12,500 nucleotides of DNA from Actinidia chinensis (taxonomy: Eukaryota; Streptophyta; Magnoliopsida; Ericales; Actinidiaceae), in NCBI GenBank assembly GCA_009663005.1, contig CM018914.1, positions 10,147,344-10,159,843 on the forward strand, given 5' to 3'. Below the pieces are notes generated by a model, which was not told the DNA's origin, did no database searches, and worked only from the letters and a program-made list of their open reading frames with translations. Position numbers and translations under genes: made by a program. Position 1 is the first letter of the stretch; each line of letters starts with the position of its first letter. Shown here one piece after another: positions 1-6,641 of this stretch.

Positions 1-399
1 GAACAGCACGGCGGCCTTCTCGAGGTGGATGTTCTGCTGCGACGCCTTCTGCTTCCCCTTGAAGGCGTCGTGCCACGTGAAAGTCACCGCGTTGACGTGG
101 TCCTTGTCGGCGGAGATCGGGAACCGCGACTCGACGGCGCAGAGGCACCGGTAGTACTTCTGCAGCAGGTCGCGGCGGGAGGAGAGAGACTCGGCGGAGG
201 CGCGTTCGAGATCGGTGCGCGTCTGCTTTAGGGTTTGGAGGTCGTCTTCGAGGTTCTGGGCCTCGCGCTCGGAGTAGTTGAAGATGATGTAGTTGCGGAG
301 GGGGCGGTAGAGATCGACGGAGATTGTTTTCTTCTCGTAGATGGAGAGCATGATGTTCACGGCCGCCGAGGACGACGGCAACGAAGACGGAGCGGCCAT
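1..399 (-). CDS. ALIX: ALIX / BRO1-domain protein, N-terminal 133 codons (partial)
   Basis: The start codon is the complement of 397-399, and the frame stays open for 133 codons to the left edge. The protein opens MAAPSSLPSSSAAVNIMLSI and continues with YEKKTISVDLYRPLRNYI, YSEREAQNLEDDLQTLKQTR, RFPISADKDHVNAVTFTWHD and KQKASQQNIHLEKAAVLF. These are the hallmark opening blocks of the BRO1 domain of plant ALIX (Arabidopsis At1g15130). Known for the family: ALIX is a cytosolic ESCRT-III-associated adaptor. Its BRO1 domain binds ESCRT-III subunits, and it acts in sorting membrane cargo to multivesicular bodies and the vacuole. Only the first helices of the BRO1 domain are present; the rest of the domain, the V-domain and the proline-rich tail lie outside. 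The exon is GC-rich and intact, with no splice junction inside the window. The start follows from the family alignment and from the AT-rich sequence directly upstream. Confidence 0.95.
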   Translation of the reverse strand, partial: MAAPSSLPSSSAAVNIMLSIYEKKTISVDLYRPLRNYIIFNYSEREAQNLEDDLQTLKQTRTDLERASAESLSSRRDLLQKYYRCLCAVESRFPISADKDHVNAVTFTWHDAFKGKQKASQQNIHLEKAAVLF

Positions 400-1910
400 G
401 ACCGGTGATTCGGTTAATCGGAGAAGAGGAATTGAGATCTATGGAGATTTGTTGAATTATGTACGCGTATGTGATTTTTGATGAACTTTGGGAGTTGAGA
501 GGACTGGACCGACCGTACAAGTCAAATGAATCGATTTTTCGCATGTACCCCACCGTGTTAATTACGTAGGGAGATGGGTTTTGCAATATTAAAAAAAAAA
601 TTATATATATATACGCATAAAATTTACGAGTTTTTTACCAAACCCAATTATTTTGGTAGCGAATTTACCGAACCAAGAAGTCAAAAACTTATTTACCACA
701 CACAATTATTTTTAAAGTCATGAGACGAAACCATGACTTTAATTTTTGTTTATCTCGTAAAATTACGGAATGAATACACGATTTTAATAATAAATATGCT
801 CTGAAATTGTATTTTTAATACACGACTTTAAATTTAAAATCGTATTTTTATTTTATAACTTCAAAAAATACTTGAATTCGATAATCAAGTTTCATAAGAA
901 TTGGATAATTTAGATCAAATAAAATTGATTTTAAACTACTTAGATTTACTAAAAGAAACTCTAAAATTGACACACTAAAATTATGAAATTGCCATTCCAA
1001 ATTTTACCAGTCATAGTTCACATACACTTTTCTACATAATGCAAAGAGTTTTTTGTAATTTCACAAGGGATAAAAAACAAGAAAGGGGGGTGATTATGGT
1101 TCTGGAGAAAAGGTTGTAAAAATCACTCCTTTCTTAGCTTGATAAATAAAATATTTTCTTTTGCATTGGATACTCCATAATTGCTAGTAAAACAAATCTT
1201 TTTGCATTGCAAGTATGTACTTTGAGTTTTGAAGGTGGTGTGTTCCTTTTTAATATTTCTTTCTTTACCCACTTTCCTTGTGTGAATTGGTTACTTAGGC
1301 TAGAAGTAAACTTGACTCAACTTGATAAAAATGAAATGATTTGTAAATTATACAAAGATGTTAAGAAAATCATAGAATAACAAAGTCTAAATATTTAAGG
1401 AAAATTTTATTTGGCTCCCTGTGATTTAGGCTATGTGCGAATTACTCCCTTAATGTTTCAAAACCACATAAGAACTTCTCGTGGTATGTAGACTAAAGTT
1501 TAGTATCTAATTTTTCAATAAAATAAACAATAAGTGCACTTCATTCTCCTATATAGAGAGAACAAACCTCGTTTTTAAAACAAAAATAATCTCATAAAAT
1601 TTTAGTTTTCAAAAGAATACCATTGCATTAATTTTTTTCCCCTTCTATCGACTATTTTTCTCTCTTAATATTTCCACTACACCCCTCCTTCCTCACTCTT
1701 CATTCCGACATCTCTAATTCCCCCACCCCCCATCTACCGTCATCACGAGTGTGTGTATATATGTATGTATGTAATTGTGCAAGTGTGTGTGCATTTGTGT
1801 GAGACGAAGAAATAAGGGTATTAACGTGTATTTGTATAGTATGTTAACAAATGCCAAATGCATATGCTAGTTCATAAACCATACAAAGTCAGGTAGTTGC
1901 AATCAGCACA
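400..1910. other. AT-rich intergenic spacer between two divergent transcription units
   Basis: No convincing coding sequence is present on either strand. The first 150 bases or so should hold the 5' leader of the minus-strand ALIX gene. A short AT run lies near 599-613, an inverted-repeat cluster at 712-843, and a TG/TATG-rich simple stretch near 1749-1800. The segment around 1411-1470 (ggctccctgtgatttaggct onwards) resembles the low-complexity ends of plant DNA transposons, but I found no matching inverted partner. No TATA box could be assigned with confidence. Confidence 0.6.
712..843. repeat. Cluster of short inverted and direct repeats (possible decayed MITE)
   Basis: An 11-bp perfect inverted repeat, ttaaagtcatg at 712-722 and its complement at 732-742, has a 9-nt loop. 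A second perfect pair, acgattttaa at 778-787 and its complement at 834-843, encloses a near direct repeat of the motif atacacgaYtttaa. Such nested hairpins are typical of eroded miniature inverted-repeat elements. No clean target duplication was found, so this is a repeat call only. Confidence 0.5.
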
Positions 1911-2010
1911 AAGCCCAAACTACAGTGGTCAAAGTGAAATAAATGGGAAAAGAAATGGGCTGACCCAGAGAACCCGTTAAATGGGTACCGCGACCGGCTC
2001 GGTCCGGTCA
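1911..2010 (+). promoter_or_regulatory. Probable promoter of the plus-strand gene: paired site II motifs
   Basis: Site II-type elements (TGGGCY) occur at 1912-1917 (complement strand) and 1956-1961 (direct). A GC-rich patch follows at 1986-2016, and the leader exon with its splice donor comes directly after. A telo-box-like motif (complement AAACCCTAG) sits at 2145-2153 at the start of the intron. Site II plus telo-box is a known combination in promoters of plant growth-associated, translation and RNA-processing genes. The motifs are seen; promoter function is inferred. Confidence 0.45.
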
Positions 2011-2088
2011 CCGCCTCCAGTTACATGTTCTCTCTCCTGCAAACCTCTTGTTCTTCGATCAATGCCTCTAATTTCTCTCTCAAACAAG
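2010..2088 (+). other. Probable 5' leader (first) exon of the broken plus-strand gene
   Basis: A CT-rich stretch typical of plant 5' leaders (cttgttcttcgatcaatgcc, atttctctctc) ends at AAACAAG followed by GTATGT, a near-consensus donor with the intron starting at 2089. An ATG at 2025 opens a frame through this exon (MFSLLQTSCSSINASNF), but nothing supports its translation. It is read here as untranslated leader, spliced to the coding exon that begins near 4231 or 4265. The left boundary is approximate. Confidence 0.4.
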
Positions 2089-2397
2089 GTATGTCATTTC
2101 TAATTCTTCCTTTTGTATGTCTGTTAATTTCCTTTCCAGGGTTACTAGGGTTTGCTTGATTGATTGGTTGGTTTGAATATGTAGGGTGATGGTGGTGATA
2201 TTGATGGAATATGAAAGTGTTGTTAGTTTCATTGCGTGTGTTTCTCTGAGGCGTTCTTGATCTAAAAGTTTGTGATTTGACATGTTCTGAGCTTTGTTCT
2301 TCTGGAAAGCATTTATTTCTTCCTTTGTGTATTTGGGGTTTGGTTTAGATTCTATATCCTTGGGTTAAGACTTTGCATTGAAGTAATAGAATTATGT

Positions 2398-2521
2398 TGA
2401 TACAAATCTTTGGGTAGAACACTTGAACTCACATTGCCAAAACCGGCTTGCAAGGGGAGGGTGCCCAACAACTTGTATTCACGTTTTCAAACCGCTTAGT
2501 GACGTGGGAGGGATGATAACA
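2398..2521 (+). repeat. Left LTR of the miniature retrotransposon
   Basis: Direct repeat partner of 2755-2894. It has TG...CA ends and TATGT immediately outside at 2393-2397. Confidence 0.7.
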
Positions 2522-2754
2522 TACCAACGTCCAAGGTAATCAACACACACCCACTCACAATGGTAGCTCTTTCCTGATGAGAAGCTACGCGCACCTATCA
2601 ACATCGAAGTACTGTACCCACACATAGTTGTAGGGTATCTTAATCCAGCCTATAGGTTACCCGTTCCGTGAGACCGCAACGCTTTAGCCCATCCTATCCC
2701 ATTCTCGCATACGCTGAATCCAATCCCATGCACGATGCAGTGGGTAGAATCAAA

Positions 2755-2894
2755 TGATACAAATCGTTGGGTATAATTCACCCTTGGAAACCGTCTTACA
2801 TGGGGATTTTCAAGGGGGAGGATGCCCGAAGAACTTGTATTCCAGTTTTCATACTTTATACCGCTTTCTTAGTGGCAGCAGAGGGATCATAACA
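2755..2894 (+). repeat. Right LTR of the miniature retrotransposon
   Basis: Direct repeat partner of 2398-2521, slightly longer because of small insertions, for example near 2845-2875. TATGT lies immediately outside at 2895-2899. Confidence 0.7.
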
Positions 2895-4440
2895 TATGTT
2901 TTGTTTTTCATTCTTTTAACATTTTTTATTTTATAGGTAGATATTACTTGTTTCTTTTTTTTTTTTCTAAATCTTCTTATTTCGTGATTTACCTGTTTGC
3001 ATTTTAACAAATTGTTGTTGAGTGATGTGATTCTTAAGTTTGGGCTTCTGTAAGCTCCTGTTTTGGAAGAGAGTCAGTTTTAGATTTTACAGTCTCCTTG
3101 TATAAGGTAAGAAAGCCGACTTAAATTTCTACTATTTCTTTGCTTATGGCTCACTAAAGTCATTTCTCAATCACATTATAATGTATGTGTTTTGAACTTT
3201 AGAAGAAAACTTGAAAATTTAACTGATCTACTCTGGCATATATGCTTTAGTCTGATGGATATATCCATCATAACTTAGGAATTAAGCTTATTGGGGAGCT
3301 TCTTGAAGTCTGATTGTATACTTTATAAAATGTGGCTAAAAGCATTGTTATTTTTTGTGATATCTAGTGGAGGATATTGCCAATAAGAATGATTCATCTT
3401 GCTGGCATATTTTGGAATATATGTTCTTCTATCAGGATGTTGATTGTTTGAGCTCTTCTAGAAGTACGACACTTAACAAATTTGTATCATGTTTAATGGT
3501 TGACACTATAAATTCCATCCCCCAAAACCATATTTTGATTGCACTTCAAGTTCCAACTGAAAAGTCTATCTATTCCTAATTGGCAATAGAATGTTGAACA
3601 ATGGCTTTTTCGTGCGAATGGAGACGGGTGATATTTTGATAGCTAATTTAATGCCCTAAAAGTAAATGGTGAAAGAATCGCCGTATGCGCCAAAAGGTAG
3701 ATTATGACTATCCATTATTTGGCCATCGTTAAATATGTCATGTTTACAAAGCCATTGTGAATTATGTCTTTTTTTAGGCCATTATGAATACTGTGTCGTT
3801 GTCTGTTGCGTGTAGTTTCTTATGGATAGAACAAAAAGGTACTTGTTTAGGGTTTAGATGGGGAAGTGGAACATACAACCTCAAATTGCAGATGGAGGAT
3901 GCAAAATTTTTGTTCTCATATACGTTTCTATTTCTTGAAGTGCAATGTCTTGCTTTTTCAAGATTTGTGGAAAGGAGTTCTGCTCGTGTTATTGCTTAAT
4001 CAGTTAGATTTCCATTCTACCTTTTTGCGTGCCCATAATTAATTCTATTGCATCACAATCATCTGATGTTCCGTTATTATCTTATAATGCTTCTTACTTT
4101 TTTGGTTATTGATATTGTCATTCGAAAACATTTTTGATCATCGTGCTTGTTACATTAAATATGTTTCCGTAATTATATGATGAAGTTTCCATGATGGAAG
4201 AACTAACATTGTTTCCTTCTCTTCTTTGAGATGTACTTTTGGGCATCCTCATACCACCATGCAGTTTTGGGATTGGTTTTTACATCCAAATGGACTGCAA
4301 GAAGTTCATACAGTTTGTTGAAGAGAAAAAGAAGAGAGTTTTAGAGAGGAAAGAAGACCCCTTAAAATGGGAGCAGAAGCTTGAAGCCGCTGCAAAGGCA
4401 AACGCTGATGCCGAAGCCAAGGACAAGAAACGGAAAACGG

Positions 4441-4457
4441 CAAAGTGCAAAGTGCAA
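4441..4457 (+). repeat. 7-bp tandem duplication causing frameshift 1
   Basis: The unit caaagtg is repeated head to tail at 4441-4447 and 4448-4454, followed by caag. Removing one unit turns the reading AKCKVQEV into AKCKRSVSGSG and joins the upstream frame to the downstream Ser/Lys-rich frame. Confidence 0.85.
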
Positions 4458-4765
4458 GAGGTCTGTGTCAGGGTCTGGTACTGATAGTGGTAGTGAGTGC
4501 AGTTACAATGGCAGAAAGAGAACCAAGAGGTCGCAGAAAAAACACAAGAAACACAGCCATTCTGATTCTGGTGACAACAAGACGAGGAGAGAGAAGCAAT
4601 CCAAGTGAAAACCAAAAAGACGATCCTCCAGCTTCATAGATGATAGCAGTGATGCGTGTGATAGTTACTCAGAAGAAGAGAGAAGAAAAAAGAAGCGGGT
4701 CAACACAAAGCATAGGCTTTATGAATCAAGTTCAGATTCTAGTGCTTCAGATTCTTCAAGTGACG

Positions 4766-4779
4766 ATTCTGAATTCTGA
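4766..4779 (+). repeat. 7-bp tandem duplication causing frameshift 2
   Basis: The unit attctga occurs twice in tandem (4766-4772 and 4773-4779) and creates a TGA in the frame in use. Removing one unit gives SDDSDGAVKRRNHAKRH, which joins the acidic block to the following basic block without a stop. Confidence 0.85.
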
Positions 4780-5227
4780 TGGTGCAGTCAAAAGAAGAAA
4801 TCATGCAAAGCGTCACAAATGTCATAGACGATCACATTGCAGATTCTTCATGTGATGAGGATGACAATGAAATCAGGAGAAGTCGTGCAAAGCATCCCAA
4901 ACGCCACAGGCATACAGAATCTAGTGCTTCAGATTCTTTGAGTGAGGAGGGCAGTGATGCTGTCAAAGCAGAAATCATGCCCAGCACTGCAGCAGTCATT
5001 GGCTATCTCATAGTCATGACCTGAAGTCATTGGATTCTGACCGCAGGTGTGGTCGTAGGAACCGATCTTTGGGAAAGTCATCTGACAAAAACAATGAAGA
5101 ATTGGATAAAAGAGCCAAGCACGAAAGCAGTCTTCTTCAGCAAGGCCATCGCCGCCGCCATCATCACAACAATGGGCAGCATGACTTGGATGAGAAGGAA
5201 CAGAAGAATGATCAACCTCAGCAGGTG

Positions 5228-5396
5228 GGATTTGGGGATGCTGCGGGGAGGCTCCCTGCAGGGAGCCAAAAACGACGCCGTTTTTGGTGCATTTTGGCCC
5301 AAAACGACGTCGTTTTGGGTCAAACGCACCCAAAATGACGTCGTTTGGGGTGACTGCATCCCAGCAGGCACCCCCTCCCGCAGGCACCCCGAATCC
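5228..5396. mobile_element. 169-bp MITE (Mutator-like by target size) inserted in the coding exon
   Basis: Imperfect terminal inverted repeats of 23-24 bp match: left GGATTTGGGGATGCTGCGGG..., right complement GGATTCGGGGTGCCTGCGGG..., both ending in AGG. The ends are flanked by a perfect 9-bp direct repeat, CAGCAGGTG, at 5219-5227 and 5397-5405. A 9-bp duplication fits Mutator-like transposition; an 8-bp (hAT) reading would make the ends asymmetric. The interior is almost entirely palindromic. The duplicated 9-mer is three host codons (Gln-Gln-Val). Deleting the element plus one copy (178 bp) restores an open frame to the natural C-terminus. One caution is that a variant of the 3' target motif also occurs inside the element (catcccagcagg, near 5357-5368). 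Confidence 0.85.
5250..5350. repeat. Array of palindromes inside the MITE
   Basis: A perfect 18-bp palindrome, GGCTCCCTGCAGGGAGCC, lies at 5250-5267. Three related palindromes follow, starting near 5266, 5298 and 5329 at a spacing of about 31-32 bp. The middle one (5298-5319) is perfect over 22 bp and centred on AACGACGTCGTT. The outer two are imperfect, with GACGCC or TGACGTCG centres. GACGTC is also a core recognised by plant bZIP factors; function here is unproven. Confidence 0.85.
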
Positions 5397-5450
5397 CAGC
5401 AGGTGACATCGTCAAATGGAAAGCAACAACCAGAGGATGCAGGCAAGTAG

Positions 5451-5794
5451 GCAAATGCCGCGGAAAATGGTGGGGGGTTCATCATTGTCCAAATGCTTAG
5501 AAGGAACTTCATTTTGTTCATCACTGTACCACTTGTTCTGTCTATGGTTTCACACGACATGATGTTATAACTCTGTGGAAAAAATGTTCCTGTGATCGGT
5601 TTAAAATTTGTGGACTCACTAACAGTTATTTTGAATCTAGAAATTGAATTTAAACTGTCATTTTCTAGTTTCGAGTTTTTTATTGGCATAGTCATGGCTG
5701 CATTTTGGGTTAAAGCTGCTAGTGATGTTCGAGCAATCATAAAACCACAAGACTCTGCCAAGGGCAATATACACACACACACACAAAAAAAAAC
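5451..5794 (+). other. 3' flank of the broken gene, with CA microsatellite
   Basis: T-rich sequence after the TAG at 5448-5450 looks like a former 3' untranslated region. A (CA)n run with a following A-tract lies at 5768-5793. The frames open on both strands through this stretch show no recognisable protein features. Confidence 0.45.
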
Positions 5795-5940
5795 TGGCTC
5801 TATGTAGAGCCAAACAATTCGGCTTCAAAAGTGCAGGACGAGCTTTTATCAGCCAAGCTCGAGTAACCTTTTTTTTTGTAAAATATAAGCTTATCAAGCG
5901 GCTCAGTCGAGCTTGAGTAACTTGGTCTGTTTACAGCCCT
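5795..5940 (-). repeat. Decayed dispersed repeat (GAGCTCGAG / AGGGCTGTAAAC type)
   Basis: Read on the minus strand, the segment starts AGGGCTGTAAACAGACC and continues through repeated agcttg/gagctcga motifs. This signature is frequent in dispersed plant repeats. It ends near a perfect hairpin, tggctcta-tg-tagagcca, at 5795-5812. Neither the class nor the exact ends can be assigned, and no target duplication was found. It lies in the convergent 3' region of the two flanking genes. Confidence 0.45.
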
Positions 5941-6578
5941 ACCGGACTGCATTAACCACCCCAAACCCATAGCTAAGTTGCTTCGGGAACATGACAGCTT
6001 CAGTACATAGGACAGGATCTGTGCCTTCATACAACACTCAAACTGAAAGCAATCCGTAAAAGACTTCATTGGATTCCAAATTTGGGAAGTAATACACAGT
6101 TATACTAACTGTAAAAATAACAAATAAAATAAACACGCGCATGCAGAAATAAAAGAGAATTATGTGAGAACAGCAAGTACTTTGCAATTACAAAACCTCA
6201 TGATTAACGCTTGTCCATGAAAGGATCAACACTTTTCAACAGTAATTACAACGCTATTTGAGTCGGTTGCAAAGTTTATTTCAAATTGGATAATTTATAA
6301 AAAGGAACAACAAATACATAACCCGTGCCGGGCTTTTCCCCACTCGAGAATAAAATACAAACAAAAAAAGGGAAAAATTTAACATGTTGTATTAACATGT
6401 CTCCCTTCAGTTTTAGTAGAGCCTGTAGTCTAAAAAATGACTCGAGCATCAGGAACAGCAAAAGTGGTTTTATTTTTGTTTTCCAAGCTGAGACAATTGA
6501 CCCTCAGTGTCATGGAATAAATGAAGTAATAGAAGTTCTACTCATAAAAAACACGATATGAATCTCAAGTGAGGGTTG
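5941..6578 (-). other. 3' untranslated and downstream region of the oxidoreductase gene
   Basis: The transcript of the minus-strand gene must run into this region after its stop at 6579-6581. Candidate AATAAA-like poly(A) signals (tttatt on the plus strand) occur near 6275 and 6467. The frames at 6276-6561 are short and unlike protein. The exact poly(A) site cannot be set. Confidence 0.4.
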
Positions 6579-6641
6579 TCAGAAGTTCTTTAATATCTTC
6601 TCAGTTGAAACCCCCTCAGCCACAAGAAGTGAAGTAACTTC
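6579..6641 (-). CDS. pKIWI502: Oxidoreductase exon 5 (C-terminus and stop)
   Basis: 63 bases after acceptor CTTCTTGCAG encode EVTSLLVAEGVSTEKILKNF and TGA. The ending ILKNF at a stop agrees with the family C-terminus as I recall it. Confidence 0.95.
   Translation of the reverse strand, partial: EVTSLLVAEGVSTEKILKNF

Larger units (their letters stand above)
2398..2894 (+). mobile_element. Miniature LTR retrotransposon (TRIM-like), 497 bp
   Basis: Two related direct repeats, 2398-2521 (124 bp) and 2755-2894 (140 bp), enclose 233 bp of non-coding sequence. Both repeats begin TGATACAAATC and end ATAACA, giving the TG...CA termini of LTRs. Shared blocks include ttgggta, aacttgtattc, gttttca and ccgctt. 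The 5-bp sequence TATGT lies directly outside both ends (2393-2397 and 2895-2899), as expected of an integrase target duplication. The internal region has no gag or pol coding. It also lacks a convincing Met-tRNA primer-binding site, and the purine tract before the right LTR is weak. The LTRs have diverged considerably, so the insertion is old. Strand is nominal. Confidence 0.75.
2089..4230 (+). other. Long intron of the plus-strand gene (inferred)
   Basis: The stretch runs from the GTATGT donor at 2089 to a pyrimidine-rich acceptor (tttccttctcttctttgag) ending at 4230. An alternative acceptor, catgcag, ends at 4264. It contains a miniature LTR retrotransposon at 2398-2894. The remaining approximately 1.3 kb (2895-4230) is T-rich intron-like sequence. 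Open frames of 60-71 codons at 3367-3579 and 3784-3999 have no recognisable protein character and are taken as chance. Confidence 0.5.
4231..5450 (+). pseudogene. Broken gene for a Lys/Arg/Ser/Asp-rich, probably nuclear protein
   Basis: The reading begins at an ATG at 4290 (MDCKKFIQFVEEKKKRVLER, then KWEQKLEAAAKANADAEAKD) and continues as alternating basic His/Lys/Arg blocks and acidic Ser/Asp blocks. It ends with a tag (TSSNGKQQPEDAGK) at a TAG at 5448-5450. The composition resembles RS-like splicing-associated proteins, but I cannot name the family and assign no function. The frame is broken by a 7-bp tandem duplication at 4441-4454, TGA at 4606-4608, a second 7-bp duplication at 4766-4779, an extra base near 4837, a lost base near 4965, and a 169-bp MITE at 5228-5396. 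Each correction rejoins protein of the same style, so a real gene decayed here. As it stands, translation from 4290 gives 64 residues, the last 14 or so out of frame. The only ATG in the acceptor region (4259) is in a different frame. The exon could start at 4231 or 4265. Confidence 0.8.

Noticed and set aside
25..231. Plus-strand frame of 68 codons
   Set aside because: Antisense of the ALIX coding sequence, which has extended family similarity on the minus strand.
3367..3999. Two frames of about 70 codons in the long intron
   Set aside because: No recognisable motif, AT-rich chance composition, and no fit to the broken gene's protein.
4280..4615. Minus-strand open frame opposite the broken exon
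   Set aside because: Cys/Ser/Phe-rich reading is the antisense of the Lys/Glu-rich coding strand; no independent protein features.
4929..5782. Long minus-strand frames (152 and 234 codons) across the MITE and 3' part of the broken gene
   Set aside because: They run through the transposon palindromes and antisense of the His/Ser-rich exon. The repeated QNDVVLG-type words are translated palindromes, not a protein family.
5795..5812. Perfect hairpin resembling a rho-independent terminator
   Set aside because: Plant nuclear context; such terminators are bacterial. It more likely belongs to the adjacent decayed repeat.
5800..6069. 89-codon minus-strand frame downstream of the oxidoreductase
   Set aside because: It is fused from probable 3' flank and dispersed repeat sequence; the oxidoreductase already has its family-typical end at 6579.
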